From Pedosphaera sp. (GTDB lineage: Bacteria > Verrucomicrobiota > Verrucomicrobiae > Limisphaerales > Pedosphaeraceae): a stretch of DNA of 6,971 nt. Shown piece after piece: positions 1 to 6,264 of this stretch. Under the pieces are notes generated by a model. It saw nothing but the letters and a program-made list of their open reading frames with translations, ran no database searches and was not told the DNA's origin. The stretch's first letter is position 1. Every line of letters starts with the position of its first letter. The stretch is from the NCBI GenBank assembly GCA_028293265.1, contig JAQGPB010000054.1:1-6971 (forward strand), written 5' to 3'. The position numbers were made by a program, and so were the translations under genes.

Positions 1-481
1 CAAGATCACCAGTGTCAAATCGAAGATCCCGATGGTGATGGCATCGAATTATTCCACCGGGGTGAATACGCTGTTTTGGCTGACGCGCCGGGCGGCGGAA
101 ATTCTTGGGCCGGACTTCGATCTGGAAGTGGTCGAGATGCATCACCGGTTGAAGAAGGATGCGCCGAGCGGCACGGCGGCGACATTGGCGGAAATTCTGG
201 CGAATGTGCGCAAGCAACAACTCGCCGAAGTCATCCGGCATGGGCGGCAGGGAATTGTCGGCGAACGCACCACCGCGGAAATCGGCATGCACGCGTTGCG
301 CGGCGGCGACGTGGTGGGGGATCATACGGTGATTTTTGCGGCGAGCGGCGAGCGAGTCGAGTTGACGCACAAGGCTTCGAGCCGCGAAACTTTTGCCAAC
401 GGCGCGTTGCGCGCGGCGCAATGGGTGGTTAAGCAAACGCCCGGATTGTATGACATGCAGGACGTGCTCGGATTGAGGTGA
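1..481 (+). CDS. dapB: 4-hydroxy-tetrahydrodipicolinate reductase DapB, C-terminal part (5' end outside window)
   Basis: DapB reduces 4-hydroxy-tetrahydrodipicolinate with NAD(P)H in the cytoplasmic diaminopimelate/lysine pathway. The reading frame is already open at base 2, and 159 residues are visible, roughly the last 60% of a typical 265-275 residue enzyme. The N-terminal dinucleotide-binding part is outside the window. The visible part begins near the conserved segment 'ASNYSTGVN' (equivalent to 'APNFSVGVN' in E. coli). It then carries the family signature HHRLKKDAPSGTA at bases 140-178, with the paired histidines and the lysine of the active site and the substrate-binding DAPSGT loop. 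Further conserved blocks are 'LRGGDVVGDH' and 'GERVELTHKASSRETFANGAL'. The ATG at base 32 is internal, because the conserved sequence continues upstream of it. folK follows after 12 bases on the same strand, so co-transcription is likely. The identification is firm. Confidence 0.96.
   Translation, partial: KITSVKSKIPMVMASNYSTGVNTLFWLTRRAAEILGPDFDLEVVEMHHRLKKDAPSGTAATLAEILANVRKQQLAEVIRHGRQGIVGERTTAEIGMHALRGGDVVGDHTVIFAASGERVELTHKASSRETFANGALRAAQWVVKQTPGLYDMQDVLGLR
476..481 (+). promoter_or_regulatory. Candidate ribosome binding site for folK, overlapping the dapB stop
   Basis: The bases AGGTGA run into the dapB stop codon (TGA at 479-481) and lie 12 bases before the folK ATG at 494. The match to the Shine-Dalgarno consensus is good but the spacing is a little long. 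The placement suggests that translation of folK depends on ribosomes finishing dapB. This is inference from sequence only. Confidence 0.4.
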
Positions 482-493
482 AAATTTATCCAT

Positions 494-988
494 ATGCCGC
501 TGGCCTTCGTCGCGCTTGGTTCCAATCTGGGGGATTCGCGTTTGATTCTGGGAAATGCGATGGGGCGATTGCGGGAATTTTCAGCCCGGCCGTTGTTGAA
601 ATCCTCGCTTTGGCAGACGACGCCGGTGGATTGTCCGCCGGGTTCGCCGCCGTTTTTAAACGCGGTTGTGGGTTTGCAGCCTATGGCGGGTGAAACTCCG
701 GAATCGTTGTTGGAAAAATTGCAGGCTTTGGAAAAGGAATTTGGGCGGCGGCCAAAAACAGTCATGAATGAGGCGCGCCCGCTGGACTTGGATTTGATCG
801 CTTTCGGGCACGCAACCCGCAACACGCAACAACTGGTCCTGCCGCATCCGCGCGCGCATGAGCGGCGGTTTGTGCTGCAGCCGCTGGGCGAAATCGCGCC
901 GGATTTGATTTTGCCCGGTCAGGTCAGGACTGTCGCACAATTATTGGCTTCCTTGCCTGTCGATGATGGAATGAAAAAGCTCGGTTGA
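494..988 (+). CDS. folK: 2-amino-4-hydroxy-6-hydroxymethyldihydropteridine diphosphokinase (HPPK)
   Basis: FolK transfers pyrophosphate from ATP to 6-hydroxymethyl-7,8-dihydropterin, the step before dihydropteroate synthase in folate synthesis; it acts in the cytosol. The 164-residue length is normal for a single-domain HPPK. Visible family features in order: 'ALGSNLGD' at residues 7-14, 'FLNAVV' at 54-59 in the pterin-binding region, 'LEKEFGRR' at 79-86, and 'RPLDLDLIAFG' at 95-105, which contains the two magnesium-binding aspartates D98 and D100. These are followed by 'LPHPRAHERRFVLQPLGEIAPDL' spread over residues 116-138. The common 'RWGPR' run before the aspartates is replaced by 'MNEAR', but the key arginine (R95) is kept. 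The ATG at 494 places GSNLG at the usual distance from the N-terminus. It lies 12 bases after dapB and ends 6 bases from the convergent transporter gene. No separate promoter is evident. The identification is firm. Confidence 0.95.
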   Translation: MPLAFVALGSNLGDSRLILGNAMGRLREFSARPLLKSSLWQTTPVDCPPGSPPFLNAVVGLQPMAGETPESLLEKLQALEKEFGRRPKTVMNEARPLDLDLIAFGHATRNTQQLVLPHPRAHERRFVLQPLGEIAPDLILPGQVRTVAQLLASLPVDDGMKKLG

Positions 989-994
989 TCGCGA

Positions 995-2398
995 TTACGC
1001 GGAGGTTTTTTCCGGTTGACGGGCTTGTTCGGACCGGGTGGCGGCGGAACCTGATTTGGTATTGCGGAAAAGCGCGACGAACAGCACCAAAACACCTGCG
1101 GCAAAGATGGCCGGTTTTCCCCACAATGGTTTCCATTCGATGGCGGCGAGTTCGGAATGGCGCAAGGCGTTCTTCTCGTCGTCCAATGTTTTGAGCTGGG
1201 CTTTGAGGGCGGGTTTTTCAGCTTCGGGAGCAGCGCTGAGCTTGGCGGACACGGCGTCAATTTCCTTGCCTTTCTCGACGACTTGCGCGGCGAAAGCCTT
1301 CGACTTGTCGGTGGTATGCATGGCCTCGATTTTGCCGGCCACGTTGGCCCCGATGGCCATGCCGACGCCGAGAGTGAAGAGAACCAGCATGCCCTGGGCC
1401 TGGGCGCGAATGTGTTTCGGCGCGATCTGGTCGGTGTAAATCTGGCCGGTGACGAAGAAGAAGTCGTAACAAATGCCATGGAGCACGATGCCGCCGATGA
1501 TCATCCAGGCGATCTGGTCCGGCGCGCCAAACGCGAACAGCGAGTAGCGGACGACCCACGCGAGCATGCCGAGGGCGAGCATCCATTTCACCCCAAGCCG
1601 CAGAAAGAACAGCGGCATCACAAGCATGAAAAAGATTTCCGACATCTGACCGTACGACATGGTCTGGCCAATGGGCAGTCCACCCATCTCAACCACCCGG
1701 CTGGCGATCTGATAATAAAACGCAAGCGGAATGCAGATGAGCAGCGAGGAAAGCATGAATACGAAGTAGGAACGATCTTTGAGCAGCACGAAGGCGTCCA
1801 AACCGAGGATTTGACGAACTGAAACCGGGCCGCTGCCGGTGGGCGGCGTGTTAGGCAGCATGAAACTGAACAGGCCAAGCGCCACGGACGCGCCGGCGGT
1901 GAGATAAAACATGTTGATAGTCTTGTCCCAGCCGATCCAAGTCAGGCTCAGTCCGGCCGCAATCCAACCAATGGTTCCCAAGACGCGAATGAGCGGAAAT
2001 TCCTTTTCAGAATTGGTCATGTTTTTCATCGCGATGGTGTTGGTGAGCGCCAGCGTGGGGAAATACGTGAGCATGTATCCGAAGATCACAAAGTTGATGG
2101 TGCTGGCAGAAGGCGAAGCGGATTTCATCATCGCCGTGGCGGCGAGCATGAGTACCGCGCCCAGCAGGTGCATCACTCCGAGAACGCGTTGGGCGGCAAA
2201 AAAACGGTCAGCGATCATGCCAACAAAGAACGGCGAGATAATCCCGGCTATCGGCCCCACCATATATGTCGTGCCAAAGTCTTCGGCTTTAAAGCCAATG
2301 GTGCCCAGATAGTTGGGCGCGGTGACGTACCAGGCTCCCCAAATGAAGAATTCCAGGAACATCATTATGGAGAGATGTACGCGAATCTTTGTATTCAT
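995..2398 (-). CDS. MFS transporter of the nucleoside:H+ symporter (NupG/XapB-like) family
   Basis: A 467-residue inner-membrane protein with about 12 hydrophobic segments, probably importing nucleosides with protons. The N-terminus '[23 protein letters not shown]' lines up from the first residue with E. coli NupG (MNLKLQLKILSFLQFCLWGSW). That supports the start, even though no clear ribosome binding site precedes it. Other shared blocks are '[14 protein letters not shown]' (60-73), '[11 protein letters not shown]' (112-122), '[12 protein letters not shown]' (134-145), '[11 protein letters not shown]' (198-208), '[22 protein letters not shown]' (about 250-271), '[16 protein letters not shown]' (306-321) and 'IRAQAQGML' (330-338). 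From memory of the NupG structure, the binding-site residues Q..E appear kept here as Q251 and E254, while the Q-x-x-N of NupG would read Q230-x-x-S233, so the exact substrate is uncertain. A hydrophilic, charged stretch at about 361-427 separates the last two helices and is much longer than in NupG. The gene lies 87 bases downstream of the repeat-protein gene on the same strand. Confidence 0.87.
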   Translation of the reverse strand: MNTKIRVHLSIMMFLEFFIWGAWYVTAPNYLGTIGFKAEDFGTTYMVGPIAGIISPFFVGMIADRFFAAQRVLGVMHLLGAVLMLAATAMMKSASPSASTINFVIFGYMLTYFPTLALTNTIAMKNMTNSEKEFPLIRVLGTIGWIAAGLSLTWIGWDKTINMFYLTAGASVALGLFSFMLPNTPPTGSGPVSVRQILGLDAFVLLKDRSYFVFMLSSLLICIPLAFYYQIASRVVEMGGLPIGQTMSYGQMSEIFFMLVMPLFFLRLGVKWMLALGMLAWVVRYSLFAFGAPDQIAWMIIGGIVLHGICYDFFFVTGQIYTDQIAPKHIRAQAQGMLVLFTLGVGMAIGANVAGKIEAMHTTDKSKAFAAQVVEKGKEIDAVSAKLSAAPEAEKPALKAQLKTLDDEKNALRHSELAAIEWKPLWGKPAIFAAGVLVLFVALFRNTKSGSAATRSEQARQPEKTSA

Positions 2399-2485
2399 AA
2401 TCTGATGACTTGAAGCTTAGGGAAACCGGGCGGGCGTGGCAAGGTTGTTGATGAGGGTAGCCACCTTGGGGTAGATTTTTCCTAC
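2399..2485. other. Short intergenic region between repeat-protein gene and transporter gene
   Basis: These 87 bases separate the stop of the repeat protein from the start of the transporter, both on the minus strand. I see no convincing Shine-Dalgarno, promoter or terminator. GGTAG at 2470-2474 and CTACC at 2482-2486 could form a five-pair stem on either strand, but no T-run follows on the minus strand, so a terminator call is not justified. Read-through from the repeat-protein gene into the transporter is therefore possible. Confidence 0.4.
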
Positions 2486-4894
2486 CTACTTAATAAATCG
2501 CACGCGGTAATAGCGGGGGGCGGCATTGGTGGACGTGGAGTCGGAAAATGGCAGAATTTCGCCGACGAGATTCGTTGAAGCCAATGGCGTCCAGTTGGTG
2601 AGGGTGGTGGAGGTTTGGATTTCGAGCTGGTCGCCGGGGACGCCGGAGAGGTCGAAGGTGAAGTTTCCATCCGGCCCTTTTCTCGGATTTGCGAGGCGGA
2701 TTTCGGGGGCTTCGTTCCAGGTGGCAAAATTACCCGCATCCAAGGAACCGGCGCTGGTGAATTGTCCGCCGACGAAGACTTTTCTTCCCAAGGCCACCAT
2801 GCTCTCAATGGTCGCCAGGCTCGCGCCGCTGGGGCCAAAAGCGACGCCGCTGCCAAGACTTTGCCAAGTCGTGCCGGTCCATCGGGCGATGCAGTTGGCA
2901 GGCGTACCATTCAAGGAAGTAAAGTTTCCCGCAAGGTAGAGGTTGCCTCGCAACGGCAGAATGGCGGCGATGAAACCATTATAAGCGAGAGGCGCTCCCA
3001 TGGATTGCCATGCGTTTCCATTCCACGAATAAAGCGCCGGAGCGTAATTGTTGGTAGTCTGCGAAATTGCCAGATAAAGATTTGTGCCGCTGGCGGCGAG
3101 TGCCGAGGCTCGCGTATTCGCGAAACCGCCGCCCACAAAGCTCACATTTGTTCCATCCCAGCGCGCGACTTGGACGGCATAGTCGTTGTTCGTAAAATAA
3201 CTTTTTGCGATGTAAAGGTTTGTCTGATCGGTGGCCAGTTTGTCTTCTTCAGAATTAACGCTCCAAGGCACGTTGTTCCAGTTGGTCCCGTCCCAAGCCG
3301 CGACCGGCCCGATCTGCCGCGCGGAGGCATCGGTGAAAGAACCGGACTCATACAAAACATTTCCCACGGTCAGGAGCACATCCACGAAAACATTCGTCAA
3401 GGGTCCACCAGGCGAGTGCCAGGCAGTGCCATTCCAGAAGGCGAGGTTCTTTGCGCCTGCTTCGGGTATGGTGAAAAATCCGCCTACGAAAATGTTTGAA
3501 CCGACCACAGCGAGCGAATTTCCCATCACCAAGCCTTCAGTCGGCGGGAGCAATCCGACCGCCGACCAGTTCGTGCCGTCCCATTTGGCCACTCCGGTGA
3601 CCGCGTTGGTGCCAGCCGTGCCGAAATATCCGGTCGCATAGACGTTGGTGCCGTCGGTGGCAAGCGCATAAACCGCGCCGCCCAGGCTGCTCGCCGTGCC
3701 GGAGCCCAAGGCCAGCCAGTTGGTGCCATCCCACCGGCCCAGGTTGCCGGCGCTCACTCCATGCAACCAACTGAAAACACCTCCCAGATAAGGCTGCGAC
3801 CCGAAATGCTGCACCGAATATACGAAATCAAAGGCGTGCAAATCCGCGTTCATTGCTGACCAGGTGCCGCTCGTCCAGACCGCCGCATTGGTGGTGGCTA
3901 CGCCGCCAGCCAATGTGAAGCTGCCCGCGAGATACAAACTTCCCGCATACGATTCAAGCGCCTTGACTGGTCCGCCCAGAACGTTGCCGACATTGTGCCA
4001 GTTCGTGCCATCCCAACGGGCAAAACCCTCGGCAAAAATCCCGCCGACATATCCAAAACCCCCGCCGATAAACAGTGATCCTTGATGCATCGCCAAGGCG
4101 CTCACACTGCCGTAGAGCAGGTTGCCTTGATAAAGGTATCCGGGCAAACCTCCCGTACAGTTTCCCATCGCCTGCCATGCGTTTCCATCCCAGCGCGCGA
4201 GGTTGGTGACGGCGACGCTCCCGGCCTGCACGAACGAGCCCCCGATATACACGTTGGTGCCATCACCAGTGATGGCTTGCACGGAACCTGAGGGCTCCGG
4301 GTCATCCGGCAGGTAGGCTCCTGTGTCCATCGCGTGCCACGCGCTGCCGTCCCAGTGCGCCACGTTGATGGCGGGTTGTCCACCGGCCAGTTCAAATTGT
4401 CCCCCCACATAAAGATCGGTGCCGTTCGCATAAAGGGTGTACACGCCGGGAGGCGAAGTTAGAAAAGCCTTGTCCACGCCAGCGCCGAGTGCCTGCCAAT
4501 TTGTTCCGTTCCATTTGGCGATGTTGGTCGCGCCGATGCCGCCCGCAACATGAAATTCCCCGCCCACATAAAGATTGGTCCCGCTGACAGCCAAGGCGTT
4601 GACCTGGCCGACCACACCGCTGCCAACGGCGCTCCAGTTCGTGCCGTCCCATTTCGCAATGCTGTTGGCGGCGACTCCGCCTGCCTTGGAAAACGCCCCG
4701 CCGACATAGAGAGAATTTCCCGAAGTGGCTATGGCATAGACCGGACCATTTATCCCCGGAGGCAGGGTAAACTGCGGGTCCCACGTTCCGTTTGCAGATT
4801 GTCCATCCGCCGTTATTGTCCACAACACGAAGGATAGAAACAAAATGAGATGAACGATGAACCTGTCGGCACCTTGGCAAATCTTTCTGAACAT
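2486..4894 (-). CDS. Exported 14-unit Kelch-like beta-propeller repeat protein with C-terminal Verrucomicrobia-style module
   Basis: An 802-residue protein of unknown function. Residues 1-33 look like a signal peptide: a basic start (MFRK...R11), a hydrophobic stretch at 12-27 (FIVHLILFLSFVLWTI), then a polar region with possible cleavage near 'ADGQSA'. Residues 49-728 hold 14 units of about 42-60 residues with the pattern 'V-x-A-L...GTNLYVGGxFxxAGG...N-x-A-K/R-WDGTNW-x-A-L-G'. The last unit stops just after its 'TWNE'. The units resemble Kelch-type propeller blades (Gly-Gly after a hydrophobic strand, then a spaced Trp), and 14 would suit two seven-bladed propellers. Residues 729-802 form a separate C-terminal module with 'GNFTFDLSG', 'GDQLEIQTSTTLTNWTPL' and final 'YYRVRFIK', a pattern I associate with secreted verrucomicrobial proteins. 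No catalytic motif is recognisable. The ATG at 4894 gives a plausible signal peptide, though no strong ribosome binding site precedes it. It probably acts outside the cell or at the surface; binding of a protein or glycan is only a guess. Confidence 0.85.
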   Translation of the reverse strand: MFRKICQGADRFIVHLILFLSFVLWTITADGQSANGTWDPQFTLPPGINGPVYAIATSGNSLYVGGAFSKAGGVAANSIAKWDGTNWSAVGSGVVGQVNALAVSGTNLYVGGEFHVAGGIGATNIAKWNGTNWQALGAGVDKAFLTSPPGVYTLYANGTDLYVGGQFELAGGQPAINVAHWDGSAWHAMDTGAYLPDDPEPSGSVQAITGDGTNVYIGGSFVQAGSVAVTNLARWDGNAWQAMGNCTGGLPGYLYQGNLLYGSVSALAMHQGSLFIGGGFGYVGGIFAEGFARWDGTNWHNVGNVLGGPVKALESYAGSLYLAGSFTLAGGVATTNAAVWTSGTWSAMNADLHAFDFVYSVQHFGSQPYLGGVFSWLHGVSAGNLGRWDGTNWLALGSGTASSLGGAVYALATDGTNVYATGYFGTAGTNAVTGVAKWDGTNWSAVGLLPPTEGLVMGNSLAVVGSNIFVGGFFTIPEAGAKNLAFWNGTAWHSPGGPLTNVFVDVLLTVGNVLYESGSFTDASARQIGPVAAWDGTNWNNVPWSVNSEEDKLATDQTNLYIAKSYFTNNDYAVQVARWDGTNVSFVGGGFANTRASALAASGTNLYLAISQTTNNYAPALYSWNGNAWQSMGAPLAYNGFIAAILPLRGNLYLAGNFTSLNGTPANCIARWTGTTWQSLGSGVAFGPSGASLATIESMVALGRKVFVGGQFTSAGSLDAGNFATWNEAPEIRLANPRKGPDGNFTFDLSGVPGDQLEIQTSTTLTNWTPLASTNLVGEILPFSDSTSTNAAPRYYRVRFIK
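2711..4750 (-). repeat. Fourteen tandem protein-coding repeats (LYVGGxF ... WDGTNW units)
   Basis: In-gene repeat region covering residues 49-728 of the exported protein. The WDGTNW element and its variants occur at residues 82, 128, 181, 235, 294, 340, 388, 438, 487, 534, 579, 624 and 672 (position of the first Trp). The final Trp at 726 lacks the second half of the motif. At DNA level the conserved core recurs on the plus strand as variants of CCAGTTGGTGCCATCCCA, for example near 3716, 3999 and 4633. Units 1-8 are closest to consensus, except unit 6 (VWTSGTW). Units 11 and 12 have lost the Gly-Gly pair ('LYIAKSYF', 'LYLAISQT'), and unit 11 has WDGTNV in place of WDGTNW. This points to old duplication followed by drift, not recent copying. 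Confidence 0.85.
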
Positions 4895-5052
4895 CGGATA
4901 TCAATACCCAAACCTGTCGTATGCGGAAATAAAAACTTTCTATCTTTAATGAGGCTGTCTATGCACCTCGTTGCGGGTACCGGTGGGCCCGCGGCACGCG
5001 GGCCGATGGCCTGCACTCGACTTTTTGTCTGGAGGCGCGTAGATTTTCGGGA
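4895..5052. other. Divergent intergenic region, presumably holding promoters for both flanking genes
   Basis: The repeat-protein gene (minus) and the DUF1802 gene (plus) point away from each other here, so both must start transcription within or beyond these 158 bases. The stretch 4925-4952 is AT-rich (for example TATCTTTAAT at 4941-4950) and is the most likely promoter location. I could not find a well-spaced -35/-10 pair on either strand and do not call one. GGAGG at 5031-5035 is the best ribosome-binding match for the downstream gene, but it lies 17 bases before the ATG. A GC-rich hairpin at 4986-5004 is listed separately. Confidence 0.5.
4986..5004. repeat. Perfect GC-rich inverted repeat in the divergent intergenic region
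   Basis: GGCCCGCG (4986-4993) and CGCGGGCC (4997-5004) are exact reverse complements separated by GCA, giving an eight-pair, all-GC stem with a three-base loop. On the plus strand a T5 run (5022-5026) follows only after 17 bases, and there is no T-run on the minus strand, so it is not a classic intrinsic terminator. It could be a protein-binding palindrome, a structured leader of the DUF1802-maf transcript or a dispersed repeat; the sequence alone does not decide. Confidence 0.55.
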
Positions 5053-5658
5053 ATGCGTGCGGCGTTTAAAGAATGGGCGGTGGTGGTGGATGCGCTGGGG
5101 CGCGGGGAGCAAATTGTCATCCTGCGCAAGGGTGGCATCAGCGAGGGGCGGGGCGGGTTCAAGGTGGCGCATCCGCGTTTTTTTCTTTTTCCAACTTTGT
5201 TTCATCAGCAGCGCGAATCGGTGGTGCCATTGGCGCAGGCGCGGTATGACATGATCGCGCCGGGCTTTCCGCCGGCGGACAGGTTGAGATTGGAGTTTTT
5301 TGCGGAGGTCGCGTTGGCGGAGCAGTTGCATTCGCTTGAAGAGGCGAAGGCTTTGCGCGGGCAGCATGTCTGGCGGGATGAGGTGATTGCGGAACGGTTT
5401 GATTGGGGACGCGAGAAGGCGATTTTTGCCCTGGGGGTAAGGATTTTCCGAATGACACAGGCGGTTGAATTGCCGATGTTGCCGTCGTACGGCGGGTGCA
5501 AATCGTGGATTGAACTGGAAGGGAAGGTTGAAACGGACGGAGCTGTGCCGGTGCTGGCGGAGGCGGAGTTTGAAATGAAGCTGGGGCGGTTGCGCGAGGT
5601 TTTGGGGCGGGATTCATCCCCGCAGATTCGGAGACGACCGCAGATGGAAGGCGTATGA
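5053..5658 (+). CDS. DUF1802 family protein, function unknown
   Basis: A 201-residue soluble protein with no signal peptide or membrane segment. It matches the DUF1802 pattern as I know it: 'FKEWAVVVDALGRGEQIVILRKGGI' over residues 5-29, 'FFLFPTLFHQ' at 43-52, 'HVWRDEVIAERFDWGR' at 105-120 and 'LPSYGGCKSWIEL' at 143-155. Residues about 80-100 are acidic and may be helical. The C-terminal tail after 185 (GRDSSPQIRRRPQMEGV) is polar and looks unconserved. The biochemical role of the family is not known to me. The ATG at 5053 is chosen because conserved sequence (KEW at 6-8) begins almost at once and no nearby in-frame start lies upstream. The only good ribosome-binding match, GGAGG at 5031-5035, is unusually far away. 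The stop overlaps the maf start by 4 bases, so the two proteins are probably made together. Confidence 0.83.
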   Translation: MRAAFKEWAVVVDALGRGEQIVILRKGGISEGRGGFKVAHPRFFLFPTLFHQQRESVVPLAQARYDMIAPGFPPADRLRLEFFAEVALAEQLHSLEEAKALRGQHVWRDEVIAERFDWGREKAIFALGVRIFRMTQAVELPMLPSYGGCKSWIELEGKVETDGAVPVLAEAEFEMKLGRLREVLGRDSSPQIRRRPQMEGV

Positions 5659-6233
5659 ATTTGCCGCCGCTCATTTTGGCTTCGGGTTCGCCGCGGCGGT
5701 CGGAGTTGCTGCGCGGGATGGGGGTGTCGTTCAGCGTCTTACAAAGTGACGCGGAGGAAATTCATAATGAGCAGATGACGGCGACGGAGATTTCGCAGCT
5801 CAATGCGTATCGCAAGGCGCGGGCGGTGGCGAAGAAGTTTCCGGATTCATTGGTGCTGGGCGCGGACACGCTGGTTTATCTGGGGACGACGTTGTTCGGC
5901 AAGCCGCGGGATGCGGAGGATGCGTATCGGATGCTGAAACAGTTGCAGGGCAAAAAGCATGAGGTGGTGACGGGGGTCTGCCTGCTGCGGTTGCGCGGGC
6001 ATCGGCAGACGATTTTTGCGGAGAGCACGGAGGTGAAGTTCCGTCCACTGGGCGTGAAGGAAATCCGGGATTACCTGTCGCGGATCAATCCGCTGGACAA
6101 GGCCGGGGCGTACGCGATCCAGGAACATGGCAACAAGGTGGTGGAATGCATTTCGGGATCGTTGAGCAATGTGATTGGGTTGCCGGTGGAGAGGTTGAGC
6201 GAAGAATTGCGGGCGTGGGAAAATACCCAATGA
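5655..6233 (+). CDS. maf: Maf family nucleoside triphosphate pyrophosphatase (dTTP/UTP pyrophosphatase-like)
   Basis: Maf proteins hydrolyse non-canonical or excess nucleoside triphosphates to monophosphates and pyrophosphate. They are thought to clean the nucleotide pool and have been linked to septum formation. The 192-residue length is typical. Visible motifs: 'LASGSPRRSELL' at 8-19 (phosphate-binding start of the fold), 'SDAEE' at 31-35, 'NAYRKARAVA' at 50-59, 'VLGADTLV' at 67-74 with the conserved acidic residue, 'FGKPRDAEDAYRML' at 81-94, 'HEVVTGVCL' at 102-110, 'INPLDKAGAYAIQEHG' at 144-159 and 'SNVIGLP' at 171-177. The 'DKAGAYxIQ' form resembles the YhdE (dTTP/UTP) branch, not YceF. 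The start ATG overlaps the DUF1802 stop (ATGA). A GGAAGG at 5646-5651 lies only 3 bases upstream, so termination-reinitiation is the likely mode of translation. The last four residues (ENTQ) and the stop come from a short intergenic repeat. Confidence 0.94.
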   Translation: MNLPPLILASGSPRRSELLRGMGVSFSVLQSDAEEIHNEQMTATEISQLNAYRKARAVAKKFPDSLVLGADTLVYLGTTLFGKPRDAEDAYRMLKQLQGKKHEVVTGVCLLRLRGHRQTIFAESTEVKFRPLGVKEIRDYLSRINPLDKAGAYAIQEHGNKVVECISGSLSNVIGLPVERLSEELRAWENTQ

Positions 6234-6264
6234 CGAAATACCCAAATACCCAAGGAAATCCCAA
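6221..6264. repeat. Clustered AAATACCCAA repeats spanning the 3' end of maf
   Basis: AAATACCCAA occurs exactly at 6221-6230, 6236-6245 and 6244-6253 (the last two overlap by two bases), with a shorter variant AAATCCCAA at 6256-6264. The first copy encodes part of the last four maf residues, and the maf stop TGA (6231-6233) sits in the five-base spacer before the second copy. The rest is non-coding. This looks like a small dispersed intergenic repeat, but only a genome-wide count could show that. Confidence 0.7.

Noticed and set aside
990..1011. Possible folK terminator: CGCG-ATTA-CGCG followed by GAGG and six T
   Set aside because: The stem is only four pairs and the T-run begins four bases after it, inside the transporter's 3' end. 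It is too weak to call without RNA data.
919..1479. Minus-strand open frame (186 residues) overlapping folK and the transporter end
   Set aside because: It is out of frame with the transporter, rich in Pro/Ser/Arg, and shows no recognisable domain. It is a shadow frame.
1157..1822. Plus-strand open frame (221 residues) opposite the transporter
   Set aside because: Its His/Asp/Glu/Gly-rich composition is typical of the antisense of a membrane protein, and the opposite strand has a clear MFS match along its whole length.
2470..2486. GGTAG/CTACC hairpin near the repeat-protein stop as a terminator
   Set aside because: It has five pairs only and no T-run in the direction of transcription.
2615..3499. 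Long plus-strand open frame (294 residues) opposite the repeat protein
   Set aside because: It is a shadow: a low-complexity mixed composition with no family motif, while the minus-strand frame has clear periodic repeats, a signal peptide and a C-terminal module.
4813..5367. Minus-strand open frame (184 residues) across the divergent intergenic region
   Set aside because: It overlaps both real genes in the wrong frames and is basic and low in hydrophobic periodicity. The DUF1802 motifs on the plus strand explain the region.
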